A DNA stretch of 64,000 nt from Pyropia haitanensis (lineage: Eukaryota; Rhodophyta; Bangiophyceae; Bangiales; Bangiaceae). The position numbers were made by a program, and so were the translations under genes. The notes beneath the pieces were generated by a model. The model was not told the DNA's origin. It did no database searches and was given only the letters and a program-made list of their open reading frames with translations. Numbering within the stretch: the stretch's first letter is position 1; the number at the start of each line of letters is the position of its first letter. The stretch covers positions 124,001 to 188,000 of the forward strand of contig SDUX01000011.1 of NCBI GenBank assembly GCA_008729055.1, written 5' to 3'. Shown in pieces: positions 45,099-56,141 of this stretch.

Positions 45099-45952
45099 AT
45101 GCCGGTATGTTGATCGTGCATCTGTGGCGGCTGCGGTCGTGCGCCGTGCGGTTTTCCCTTCCCGTGTGGTCCCCCTGCGGTCTCTAGCAGCATTCTGGTG
45201 TGCGACCCGACGGAGGCGGTGCTCTGTCCTTGTGGGGTTTCGCGCCCCTTGATCCAAGGTGCTGACCCGGATCTGTCTTGTTGCATCGCCTACGGCTGTT
45301 CTTTTTTTCTGTGTCCCCCTCCCGATGCTTGGTGTCCCCGCCGATCGTGGGTGGTTGTTTGCGTGTGCGTGCTGCACAGGCTCTGGAGTGTGACTTGCTT
45401 CACCCCGACCCCGCGGTCGAGGCCAAGAAGCACAAGTTGAAGCGGCTTGTACAGTCGCCCAACTCGTTCTTCATGGACGTGAAGTGCCCCGGATGCTTCA
45501 CGATGTACGTTTTTCTTGCCACCCTCGCGCGCGTTCTCGTTGTTGTTGTGGAGTGAGTGAGTTTGGTGCGGTGTACTTGCCCATTGCGGTTGTTGTCGGT
45601 TGGGACATTTCCAGTTCCGGTGTCGTCGTGCCGGGGTGAGCTTGCGTATTGTGCCTGGGCACACTGGCGTTTGCATCGTTCTTCTGCGTCCGTGTGAGGA
45701 TGTCGTTGCTAACGTGCTCTCGCTGCGTTCCTCTTATGAGGCGTGCTTGTCCGTTGATGTTGAGTACTCTGTGGGTCGTTTTGCTCGATCCATTGTTGTG
45801 TCCTTTTCGTTTGGCCTACCCACAGCACGACGGTGTTCAGCCACGCGCAGACAGTAGTGCAGTGCGGAGGCTGCATGCAGGTGTTGTGCCAGCCGACGGG
45901 TGGCAAGGCGCGCCTCACTGAGGGGTGCTCCTTCCGCAAGAAGGCGGACTAG
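45099..45952 (+). CDS. RPS27: 40S ribosomal protein eS27, two introns
   Basis: Small-subunit zinc-finger protein. Exons are 45099-45104 (ATG CCG only), 45380-45504 and 45826-45952, giving 85 residues. Intron 1 (275 bases, GTATGT...CACAG) is in phase 0; intron 2 (321 bases, GTACGT...CACAG) splits the Ile codon of [12 protein letters not shown]. The spliced protein reads [40 protein letters not shown], then [20 protein letters not shown] and ends GCSFRKKAD, matching the family throughout. The four zinc cysteines (CPGC and CGGC) are present. As in eL42, intron 1 lies within two codons of the start. Confidence 0.97.
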
Positions 45953-46481
45953 GTATACCAAGCTTATTGCCCTCCTCGGGGAGAGAGCGAGCCCTGCACT
46001 CTTTTTTTTCGCCTCCTTGTACCTCGGCCCCTACCGCTGTGTCGCGGTGTGGGCCAGGTCGCGTGCTCGACACCGCGGTCTGCCAGTGTGCTGTCCACGA
46101 TGCCGTCCACTGCGCCGTCCTTTGCTGCTGTGCTGGTGCGAAAACAGAAAGTTGAGCGTGCTCGAGGCCTCTGTTCCCCCCCACCCCCTTTTTTGTGTTT
46201 TGGTCACCTTGTTCCTCCCGCTTGGCGCGGCTACATCCCCATGTTCGTGCCGTGCTTGTTTGGCTCTCCATCGCGACCGCCTGCCATGAGGTGAAAGAGA
46301 GTGGAGTTGGCGCCGCTCGTTGGGTTGCTCGCGCGGCACCATCCTCTGCAGAAGACGTCTGGTGGCTGTGGTCCCCGCACGTGGATGTGGTGTTGACGGT
46401 GGGCGGTCATCCAAGCCGTGCACACCCCCACCCCTCACCGAGCAGGCGCGTCCGCCCCCCCCACACTCTTTGTTTACGTCT
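45953..46481. other. Intergenic, convergent ends of eS27 and CXC gene
   Basis: Follows the eS27 stop; T-rich patches at 46000-46010 and 46186-46205 are probably in the eS27 3'UTR. No independent gene recognised. Confidence 0.4.
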
Positions 46482-47164
46482 TCACAAGCGCATCTGCGGC
46501 GTGCCGCCCCCCGCGACACGGCCACCCGCACCACCACCACCACCACCACCACCACTACCACCACCACCCCCGACGCCACCCCCCCCCGCCCACCGCCGAC
46601 GCCCGCCCCACCACGCACCGCCGCCCCGCCCAGCCGGCGGACACGAAAGATGCGCGGCCGCACGCGCAGGCCGGGCACCGGCCGGCCCGGGTCCGCCCCA
46701 AACGCCGCGGCGACGCCCAGCGGCGGCCACGGCCGCGGCGGCGGCGCGGCCGCGGCCGCCACCACCGCCGACGCTGCCGCCGTCGCCGCCGCGACCGCCG
46801 CCGCCTCGGCGGCGGCGGCGGCGGCGGCCGGGTCGGGCTCCCCCCCCCCCCCCGCCCCCCCCCCCAGTGGGGGGCGGCCGTCGATACCCCCCCCGCATCC
46901 CCAAACAACACCCGCCGGACGCCCACGGCGCGCCTCCCATACACCCCCCCCCCCCCCCCCCCCCCGCCCGGTTTTGACACGCCACCGCCCCCGCCCCACA
47001 CTTGCAGCGGCTGCCACACACCGCCCCGTTGAGCCGGCACACGCAGTACCGCTTGCTGCACCCCGCGCGGCAGTGGCAGCCCGTCACGTGCTGCCGCGTC
47101 GTGGCCCCCCCGCCGGCGGGCGCGTCCCCCACCGGCGCCCGCCCGCCGCCGCCGCCGCTGCCGC

Positions 47165-47207
<43 letters not shown>

Positions 47208-47607
47208 CCCCCCCCCCCCACCCCCAGGCCCGGCCGCCAGCCGCACGCCGGCCGCCTCCGCCGCCGCCCCCCCCACCGCCGCCCCCACCGCCGTGCCGGC
47301 CGCCGCCGCCGCGCCGCCGGCGCCGCCGGCAACCCCCCCCGCGCGTCCGCGCCGTCGGCCGCCGCCGGCGCGGCAACGACAACCACCGGCGGCGCAAACG
47401 CGCGCGGGTCCCGCGCCAGCGCCGCCGCCACCGCCGCCGCCCGCGCCGCCGCGGCGGGCCCCGCCGCCACATTCGCACACCGCACGCACCCGCAGCCGGC
47501 GCCGCAGTAGCCGCCGCCGGCAAAGCACGGGCAGTAGCGCTTGAGGCACAGCGTCCGCACACACGCACACCGCGTGCGGCGGGTGGCCGTCGGCGGTGGG
47601 ACGCCGC

Positions 47608-47644
<37 letters not shown>

Positions 47645-47839
47645 GGCCGACATGGTCGTTGCGCCGGCGGCGAGGTCAGGGCGGGGGGCGGGGGCGACCG
47701 CCGTTGACGGCGCACCGACGGGGGTGCCAACCGCCGCGGCGGCGGCGGTGGCGGCCGCCGCAGCCGCAATGGCGGCCGCGTCGCCCGCGGCGGCGGCGCC
47801 CGCCGCGGCCGCCGCGGTGGCCGCCACGCTCGTGTGGCG

Positions 47840-47871
<32 letters not shown>

Positions 47872-47889
47872 GCGGCAGCGGCAGCGGCA

Positions 47890-47921
<32 letters not shown>

Positions 47922-48488
47922 GGTGGTGGCAGCGGCGACGGCGGCGGCGGCGGCCGACGGCGGCCGCCGCGTGCCCGTGGTGGTGGCAGCAGAGGCGGAG
48001 GCGGCGGCGGCGTCGGCGGGCGGGCGACCGCGGCGGCGGGCGGCGGAGCGCCGCCGCCGCCGCCGTCACCGCCGCCGCTACCGCTGGCGCCGCCGCCGCC
48101 GCCCGCGGCGGCGGCGGCGGCGGCCACCCCCCCCCCGGCGGGCGTCGTCGGCGTGCCCATCACCGCCGACGGCGGCGGCGCCCGCGCCCGCCCCCGCCGC
48201 CGCCGGCCACGGGCGACGGCGGCGGCGGCGGCCGCCGCCGCGCCCCGACCAGCGCCGCCACCCGCGCGGGACCGCCGCGCGGGGCCGCCGCCGGCCGCCG
48301 CCCCCCCCTCCTCGCGCCCGCCCGCACCGCCGACGCCACCGCCGCCGCCGCCGCCGCCGCCGTCGCCGTCGCCGTCGCCATTGCCGCCGCCGCCGTCAGC
48401 GGCGGCGGCGGCCGGGGAGAAGAGCGGCCCCGGCGGCCGTGGCAGCCCCTCTGGCGTGCACAGCGACAGCCGGCCGCCCGGCCGACGG

Positions 48489-48546
<58 letters not shown>

Positions 48547-50210
48547 CGCCGCCGTCGCCGCCGTCGCCGCCGCCATCAGCGGCGGCGGCGGCGGCCGACG
48601 CCGACGCCGGCAGCGGCAGCTCCGCGGCCAACGACAGCGCCCAGCCGTCGGTGGCGGGCAGCCAGTCGGGGGTGGACAGCGTGGGCGTGCCCCCCCCCCC
48701 CTCCTCCCCCACGCCACCGGCGGCCCCCCCCCCCCCCCCCCCCCCCACCGCCCAGCAGGCGGTCGGCACGCCCCCCCCCCCCCCCCCAACCCCCCCCCCC
48801 CCAGCGGGCACGCCCCCGCCTTGATCGGCGAGATGAGCAGGTCGTCCACGTCAAACGTGCCGGCCGCCCACGCGGGCGGCACCCCCGCGGCGGCGGCGGC
48901 CGCCGCCGCCGCCGCCGCTGCCGCCGCCGTCGCGGGCGACGCGTCCCACCGGCCGGCACTGCCGGGCGTGCCGCCGCCGGCGGCGGCGGCCCACAGGCCG
49001 CGGCGGGCGGCGGCGGCGGCGGCGCCCCAGCCGCCGCCGCCGCCGCGGCGCGGCGTGCGCGGCGAGTCCCCCGCCCAGCCGCCGCACGCCGCCGCCGCCG
49101 CCGCGCCTGGCCCGCCGCCCGTGCCGCTGCCGCCGCTGCCGCCGCCGCCGCCGCCGTCCAGCTCCCGCATCAGCGTCAGCAGCCGGTCCGTGGCGGCGAC
49201 GTCTGGCATGGCGGCGGCGGACGCGGGGGAGCCCGCCGCCGCCGCCACCGCCATCCCAGACACGTCGGCAGCCGCCACCGACGGCGTGTCCGTGGCGTCC
49301 GTCGCACCGGCAACGTCAACAGCGTCACTGACCACGCCGCTGCCACCACCACCACCACCACCACCACCACCACCACCACCACCACCACCACCCCCCCCCA
49401 CCGCCCCACCACCCACCGCGGCCACCTCCCCCCCCCCCCCCCCAGCGGCGCACCCACCCCGCCCGCCACGGCAGCAGCGCCCACCGCGGCCGACCCCCCC
49501 CCCCCCCCCGCGGCGGCGTCGGCGCCGGCAGGCCCGCCAGCCCGTCGAGGCTGTCGCCGCCGCCGCCGCCACCACCACCACCACCCCCACCCCCACCACC
49601 GCCGCCGCCGCCACCGGCGCCGCCCGCCGGCGGCGACGGCGGCGGCAACGGCGGCGGCAACGCCGGCGGCGTGCCGGCGGCGGGAAAAAAGGACGCGACG
49701 GCCATGGCGACCTCGTCCACCGCCGCCGCGTCGGCGGCGGCGGCGGCGCCACCGCCGCTGCCGCCGCGGCCGCCGGCGTCACTGGCGCCGCCCCCACCCC
49801 CACCCCCACCCCCACCCCCACCACCCCCACCCCCACCACCCCCACCACCCCCACCACCCCCACCACCACCATCACCGCCATCACCGCCGCCACCAGGCGG
49901 GACAGCCGCCGCGGCGGCGGCGGCGGCGGCCATAACCGCCTCCGCCACGGCGGCCGCCGCCGCCGCCGCGGCGGCCGACCCGCCCGCCCGCGGCGGCCGC
50001 AGCGGCGTCAGCGGCGGCGGCGGCCACGGCAGCGGCGGGTCCATGCCAACCCCCCCTCCCCCCCCCCCCCCACCCCCCCCCACCCCCGCCGCCGCCGCCG
50101 CCGCCGCCGCCGTCGTCGCCGCCGCCACCACCGCCACCGCCGACGCCCAGCGGGGACAGCCCGAGGCACGGGTCGATGAGCGGGGACACGCCGCCGGCGG
50201 CGGCCGCGCC

Positions 50211-50245
<35 letters not shown>

Positions 50246-50432
50246 GCCGCCGCGGCCGCCGCCGCCGCCGCCGCCAGCCGCCGCCGCCGCCGCCGCCGCC
50301 GTCACTGCTGCTGCTGCTGCTGCCGGCGGGCGCGCCGCCCGCCGCCGCGTCGCCGCCGCCGCCGCTGCCGCCGGGGGTGTCCGCGTCGGCGGCGGGGCGG
50401 GGCCACCCACGTGGGGGGGGGGTCCACTCCAT
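46482..50432 (-). CDS. LIN54/TSO1-type CXC (CRC) domain DNA-binding protein, frame broken at G/C runs
   Basis: CRC proteins (LIN54, TSO1/CPP) bind TTYGAA-type cell-cycle elements, and LIN54 does so in the DREAM/MuvB complex. Both CXC repeats are visible: RCACVRTLCLKRYCPCF and YCGAGCGCVRCAN (about 47580-47470), and GCHCRAGCSKRYCVCRLNG with VCGSRCKCG (about 47090-46985). The family linker RNPxAFxPKI appears as RDPRAFAPPVV. Each repeat keeps the DNA-contacting Tyr of KRYC. N-terminal pieces in shifting frames look like a regulatory region: MEWTPPPRGWPRPAADADTP at 50432, LIDPCLGLSPLG, VDEVAMAVASFFPAAGTPP, CGGWAGDSPRTPRRGGG, AGTFDVDDLLISPIKAG and PTLSTPDWLPATDGWALSLA. These hold several SP and TP sites that could be CDK targets. 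Frame changes occur at long G/C runs. The C-terminal end after 46980 is uncertain. Confidence 0.75.
49330..49395. repeat. CCA triplet array
   Basis: About fifteen CCA units followed by C runs, inside the CXC gene span. It encodes poly-Gly in one minus-strand frame. Confidence 0.8.
49795..49870. repeat. CCCCCA and CCACCA repeat array
   Basis: CCCCCA-type units grading into CCA triplets within the CXC gene. The minus strand is G-rich and quadruplex-prone. Confidence 0.8.
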
Positions 50433-50855
50433 GGGGGGCCCAATGGGGGGGGGGGGGGGAGGGATTGGGGGGGGGGAGGGGGGGAGGGGGGGGGGGGAAA
50501 TCCGACCGCGTGGACGGCCGGAGCGCGAGCGCCGCGCCGCGGGGGTGTTGCTGGGGGGGGGGGGGGGGGCGGGGGGGGGGGGGGGGGGGAGGGGGGGGGG
50601 AGGGGAAGGACGGACGCGCGGTTGCCGCCGCCGCCGGGCTGGCCGCCGCGGCAGCGGCGGCGGTCTGGGGCCCGCCGCACCGGCGGCGGGTGGCGGCGGC
50701 GGGATCCGGCGCGGCGGGCGGCGCCGCGGCGGCGGCCGCGGCGCGGACGCGGCGCAGGCGGAGCGAGCCGCCGGCCGCGGCCGCCGCCGTCTGCGGCGCG
50801 CCGGCCGCTCGCGGCCGCCGCCCGTGAGCCGCCCGGTACTGCCGCCAGCGGGCGC

Positions 50856-50908
<53 letters not shown>

Positions 50909-51414
50909 GCGTGGCGGGCCCGCCGCCGCCGCCTTCTCCCCGCTCCCCGCGACCAAAGCCCCCCGCCTCTCCCACTCGGGTCGCGCGCGCCGCCCCGTGG
51001 CGGGCCGCGCTGCCTAGCCCGTGCCGCCCGTACCCGCCACGGCCGCCGCGGCGGCGGCGGCGGTGGGTGGGTGGGTGGGCGGGTGGGTGGGTGGGTGTGG
51101 ACGTTGCGGCCGGGGGGGGGGGGCGCGCTGGTAGACGCGCGGCCGGCTGGGTGGGCGGCCGGGCAGGGGGAGGGGGTGGAGGGGTGGGTGCGCACCGCGG
51201 CGCGCGGGGGGGGGGGGGGGGGGGGGGGGGGCAGGCTGGCGGGGAGGCGGCGGGGGGGCGGCAGCGCCGGCGGGCGGGCGGGCGGCCGCGCGGACGCGCG
51301 GGCGGGGGGGTCACCCGCCGCCGCGCGGCGGCGCGCAGCAAGTGCAGCCGGCGGGCGGCGGCGGCCGCGGCGGGCCGCCGCGGCGGGCCGCCGCGGCGGG
51401 CCGCCGCCGCCGCC

Positions 51415-51448
<34 letters not shown>

Positions 51449-53448
51449 GGCGGCCGGCCAGGGCGGCTGCGCTGGCCTGCTGCCGCCCACCCCCCCCCCC
51501 CCCGGCGCCAACGCCGCGGTGGGGCGGAGCAGGGGGGGGGGGGCGCGCCCGCCGCCCGCGCCGCCGCGACCGCACCGCGGTGGTGGGACACGGCCGGCGG
51601 CGGCGGCCGCGGCGGCCGCGCGGCGGCGCGTCGTCGGTGGGTGGCGGCGGCGTCGCGTCGGGCGGCAGCCGCCGCCTCCTTCCCCCCCCCCCCCCCCCTT
51701 GTGTGGGAGTGTTGCTCGGGGAGGTGGGGGGGGGGGGGGGGGATGGCCTTGTCGGACGGGACACTGCTTGGGAAGGGAGATGGGGGGGGGGGGAGGGGGG
51801 CAGCGCGTCAATAAATCGGTCGCTACAGGGGGGCGGGGGGGGGTGCCAAAGGTGTGTTTGCACGGGTGGGCGGCGGGGGGGGGGCGTGGAGAGGGCGGGC
51901 GGCGGCGGAAGTGGGCTTGGAAGGGTTTGGGGGGGGGGGGGGGGGGGGGGACGGTGGCACCCGCCGGCGGGGGTGGCGCCGCCACCGCCGCCGCCGCCGC
52001 CGCCGACGCTGCCGCCGACCGCTGCCGCGGCGGCGGCCGCGCCGCCGCCGCCGCTGGCCGCTGCTGCCGCGCCTCTGCCGAGAGGCGACCGTCAGGGGGG
52101 GGGGCCTCCACAGCCGCCACCCCACCCACCCACCCACCACCACACAAAGGGGAGGCCGGGGGGGGGGGGGGTGGGGGGTGTGGGCGCGGACCCGCGTCCC
52201 ACGCCGCTGGCCGTCTCGGCCGCCACGGTACCGTCACCATCCGTTTGGAGGGCGGGGACCCAAAGGCAAGGGGCGGGCGCCCACCCCCCCCCCCCCCTCC
52301 CCCCCCCCGCCGCGCCCACACCGTGGGGGGTGGCAGCACCCAGGCTGGCGACGCCCGACCCGCACCCAGCCGCCGCCAGCCGACTACGTTGCACGCCGCG
52401 CCGCCGCGGACGTGATGGCGGCGCCGCGGCGGCCGGCAACGAGGGGAGGCTGGCGGGGGGGGGGCGGCGTCCGCCGTCGCAGGGCGGGGTGTGGCTTGGC
52501 CGCGTGCGGAGGGGGGGGTCGAGGGTGCGTGCGCCCCGCGCGGTGCGATGCGCTGGGGCGGCGCGGGTGGGACACGCCGCCGCCGCAGACGCGGGCGGCT
52601 GCGCGGGGGCGGGCGGGCGCGCGGCTCGCGGCGCTGCCGCCGCCCCTCCACGTCAGCAAATTGCGCGCGGGGAGGCCGACCGCGCGTGGTGGCCGCCGGC
52701 CGAGGTGGGGGGGGGGGGGGAAAGCGAGGAAACGGGCCGCCCGCCTCGGTGGAATTGAAGCGTGGCGACTGGGTCCTTTTTCGTGGTGTTGTTAAGTTCC
52801 GACCTCGTGACGTGGTGTACGTAATTGGGGACTGTAAGGTACGACCTTGCAGGTGGCCTTGCTGGTCGTGAGACCTGACCGCCCACGTGGCGGACGACAC
52901 ACTCGATCGGGTGGAATGCGCGGCCGACGAGGGAGGGCCGGCCCCGCCGGCCGACCGCGGCAACGGCGGGGATCCGCGCGTCGACAATGGCCGCGGCGGG
53001 GCAGACCCGCCGCGGCGGCGTCGGCGCACCAGACGCGGGCAGGGGGGGGGGGGGGGGGGGGGGGGGGTGGCGATGCATAGCGTAGGCGGCCAGGGGCGGC
53101 GGGCGGCGCCGCCGGCCGCCCAGGTCGTAGCAGCACGCCACCCGGCGGGGTGCGACAGCCGTCTTACTGGTGTTGTCAGCGTCCGCCCGCCGGGCCTGCC
53201 AGCAGCCTCGAGCGTGGCCTGCTCGCGTCCGCGCGCCTGGACACTGAAGGCCAGCCGGAAGCGAGCGCTGGTGGCTGGTGGTCAACGGGTACGTACACCC
53301 AGCACTGACGACGAGCGGGGGCAGGGACAGGCATCGTACGTTGGAGGCGGCTCTTCTCTGGGTAGACACTGCTGAGGGTGTTTCCACCGGCGTGGATCCC
53401 GTGACCATCTCTATCTTTTTCTTTGCTTTGCACTTTCTACTGTCGCAG
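50433..53448. other. Extreme-GC to moderate-GC stretch, no gene recognised
   Basis: Begins with G-run sequence (50440-50610) likely to be promoter of the CXC gene, then dense GGC/GCC to about 52680. The last 700 bases are moderate in GC. Pyrimidine-rich CTTTTTCTTTGC...GTCGCAG at 53411-53448 looks like a 3' splice site, and GTACGTAC at 53289 could be its donor, so an upstream exon of the next gene may end at 53288. No family motif was seen. Confidence 0.4.
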
Positions 53449-54314
53449 GCCGCTACAGAGGTGTGGGCACCCACTGGACCCCCTTGGAAGCTCTGCTCAT
53501 GCATTTTCCGGTGTTTTTGGCTGCCGTGAATGCATTTCCAGTCAGACCCGGGCACGCCCCGCCTCGCCGCGGCTGCTACCCGCTGATGGACAGTCCCCGC
53601 GCCCACCCTCCCAAGATGGACACCTCTCGGCGGCTGGGCAACAGCGGCTACGTGGACATTCGCCGTCGTCTCGCACCGTCCAAGCGCAGGGCGGCCGCTG
53701 CCGTTACGGACTTTGTGCTCCGTCGCGCCAAGGCGTTCCGCGGGGAGCGGGGTCCGCTGGCGCCGCCCCGCCCGTCCGTGCACCACCCTCGGCGGGGCAC
53801 CACCGCGCGGGGGACGGCGCTGTGTGGCCCGGGCACGACCCCGTTCGATGGCACCATGACGGGCGGGGATGGCGGCGCGTCCGCCATCGACGCCGAGCTC
53901 CCCCCGCCGTCTGTGCAGCTCCCAATGGGGACCCTACATGGCTCCGCGGTGGGGATGGCTTCCTTCATGGCGTCGGGTGGCCGCGAGCGGCCCGCCACGT
54001 TGGTGGGGAGCCCGGCTGGAGGTGCCGTGGGTGCAGACACCGCCGCCAGTGTCGACCCGTCCCGCCTCGGTCTGAGCGCGTCCTCTTCGGCGGTTTCCCC
54101 GGTGGTCGGGCCACAGGAGCCTCCCGTCCGCTCGCACCGCAACGGACACTTGAACCCCGCTGCAGACGTGCGCGGGGGCATGCCGCTGGCGGCGTCTCTG
54201 GCGGCGACCCTGTTCCCGCCGGCCGCTCCGAGTGGCGCGCCCGATGGGGTGGCCGTGGGCGGGGAAGCGGCAGCCCGCGCTGGCCGCCGTGCCAGCATCT
54301 TTGGTCACCCCTGA
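53449..54314 (+). CDS. Hypothetical basic Ser/Gly/Pro-rich protein
   Basis: Family not recognised. The frame is open from the likely splice acceptor at 53448 to a stop at 54312-54314. The first ATG in frame after it is 53499; a likely start if no upstream exon exists is 53586 (MDSPRAHPPKMDTSRRLGNS), giving 242 residues. Near the start is a charged segment (GYVDIRRRLAPSKRRAAAAV, then TDFVLRRAKAFRGERG) that could be helical. The rest is disordered-looking Gly/Ser/Pro sequence with a basic end (ARAGRRASIFGHP). Codon choice resembles the confirmed genes nearby, so it is probably coding. Confidence 0.55.
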
Positions 54315-54485
54315 GAGGACCAAGGTCGTTTCAAGTGTTCCTGCTGGAGGGACGTGCCAGATGAGGAGAGCATGGTTTGCGTTGGCGGAGGGGGGCTCTG
54401 GGGGCTGGTGCGGGGGGTTGGTCATTCGGGGTGATGTACATTTCCTCGCGCGCACGGGCGTCTCTCTTTCGCCTGCGGCATCCAG

Positions 54486-54775
54486 TGCGTGGGCGCCCCG
54501 CAAGCAGCCGCGTACTCGCACACTCACGGTCAGCCCACCGTGGGCAGCGCCAGGAGCGAACAGAGCAGTGTGCCCCTGGCGATGGTGCCCAATCACTGCA
54601 TCGTGTCGTCGGCCAGGAAGCGGCTGGATTCCGGCCGTGAGGCGCCCACGACCCGACGGGCTCGCGCCACGCTGGAGAGTCGACGTCGCGTGCGAGAAAA
54701 GCGCAAACAGCCTACCACACCCCACCTCACGGCCGATACCTCCATCCCCTTGCCATGCCCACCCTCCCTCACCGG
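54486..54775 (+). CDS. Possible downstream exon or small gene
   Basis: After a pyrimidine-rich tract ending CATCCAG (54485), one frame reads as ordinary protein: VGAPQAAAYSHTHGQPTVG, SARSEQSSVPLAMVPNHC, then a basic stretch TRRARATLESRRRVREKRKQ. It could be an alternative 3' exon of the hypothetical gene ending at 54314. The frame stays open into the antisense of the Kunitz gene, so its true end is unknown. No family recognised. Confidence 0.3.
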
Positions 54776-55330
54776 CTACAGCAAGCCCCGGAACGTGGGT
54801 GACCCGCGCCCACCCAAGCCCGGGCTCCCGCCGACCCGCCGCCATGCCGCCTGTACAGCTTCCGCGAGCCCCTCCCCGTCGCCGCCCGCGCTGCCGCCAC
54901 CCTCCGAGCACATGGCCGCCTCACACGCCGCCTTGGTCTCAAACGGAACCAGCCCGCCACAACCGCCCCACACGAACGCCTCGCAGCTGCCGTGCCGCCA
55001 CTCGTACCGACGTAGGGCTGCCCGGCAATGGCCAGACATGCCCCACAGTCCACAGCGGTCGCGGCCAACCAGGGCGGAGGTGGCAGCCAAGACGTCCGCC
55101 GGAGACGTCGCCGCCGCCAGGGCAGTGGCCGTTGCCGGGTCGGCTGCGGCGGCGGCGCCAGCCTTGACGCCGCCACCGGAAGGCGGCCGTCGCGGTCTTA
55201 GGTGGATGAAAACGGTGAGAAGAACGGGGACGGCCACGCACACCAAACACAGGGGGAAGATGGTGCCCAGGAGTCGCCGGTAGGGGGAGGGGGGTGCGGG
55301 TAACAGGGGTCCAGCAGTGGGGGACGGCAT
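54776..55330 (-). CDS. Membrane-anchored Kunitz/BPTI-domain protein
   Basis: 184 residues. Short N-terminus, one transmembrane helix (about 21-43, LLGTIFPLCLVCVAVPVLLT) flanked by Arg, an Ala-rich linker, then a Kunitz domain (about 93-141), so probably a type II protein with the inhibitor domain outside or in the lumen. Six cysteines lie at 93, 102, 116, 124, 136 and 141. CGLWGMSGHC, RYEW, CEAFVWGGCGG and PFETKAACEAAMC follow the family pattern. Spacing differs slightly: 14 instead of 16 between the second and third cysteines, and one residue shifted before the last. Arg follows the second cysteine, the P1 position, which would suit trypsin-like proteases. The start at 55330 is favoured because the longer open frame lacks features. 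A Gly-rich tail follows the domain. Confidence 0.82.
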   Translation of the reverse strand: MPSPTAGPLLPAPPSPYRRLLGTIFPLCLVCVAVPVLLTVFIHLRPRRPPSGGGVKAGAAAAADPATATALAAATSPADVLAATSALVGRDRCGLWGMSGHCRAALRRYEWRHGSCEAFVWGGCGGLVPFETKAACEAAMCSEGGGSAGGDGEGLAEAVQAAWRRVGGSPGLGGRGSPTFRGLL

Positions 55331-56141
55331 GGTCGCAGACAGCAAGGCGAGAGAGCAAGTGGGGCAGGCGGGGGAGAAGGTTGATGACCGTGCGGGCGGT
55401 GGTGGGAGGGGCCAAAAAGTAGTGTTGAGACGGGTGATGGGATCGTGAGAGGCTTGGAAAAGCTGCGTACCTCTCTCGGGGACGGAGGTAGGCAAGGAAC
55501 CACCCTTCAGTCAGAGAGGCCTGCTGACAATGCGTCGGCGGAACCAGACAAGGTGCATGCATCGTCTCGAGATCCCGCTCACGTTACGGTCGTTGTTCTT
55601 GTAATTACTCCCTCGCCAAATTATTTTGCCTTCCGTTGTCGTACGGCTGACGATGTAGGCCGTTACTCGGGGACTCGAAGAAGCGCACCGCCCGTGCCGT
55701 CTGCGGTGCGTGTCGGCACGGGCACGCTCGCGGCAAAAGCACCCGAGGCGCCGTCAGCGTTGGTCGTACGGGGAGGGGGGGAGAGTGGCGAAGGGCTAGG
55801 TTCTGCCCACTGCCGTGCGCGCGGGTGCGGCGCGTCACCAGCCCATGTCCCCCCCACCCTCACTCCCAGCAGTGCCTGATAGGCTGTTTCCCTCCCGCTG
55901 CCGCTGCCTCCTTTGCCCCCCCCACCTCAGTCAGCTTCTGGCCTACCTAGCTTCCCCCTCTCCTCGACGCCTCCAGGACATTGCCCGTCTCTTGTTCAGG
56001 TCTCTCTCCAAGTGGACGCCGCCCTCGTTTTGACTTGCTCCTTTTGCCCTACACCCTCTGCATTCTCTGAACGCCTTTTCCGCGCCAATAACTGCCCTTG
56101 CTGCACTGGCTGTGACCCGTTGATGACCCGCGCTGCCCGCC
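55331..56141. promoter_or_regulatory. Divergent promoter between Kunitz and PDI-C genes
   Basis: Both genes start at its edges and point outward. An AT-richer patch lies at 55590-55660 and a pyrimidine-rich stretch at 55880-56060. No coding frame recognised. Confidence 0.45.

Noticed and set aside
52740..52860. Plus-strand peptide VELKRGDWVLFRGVV as an exon
   Set aside because: Codon third positions do not match the local GC bias and no flanking exon or motif supports it.
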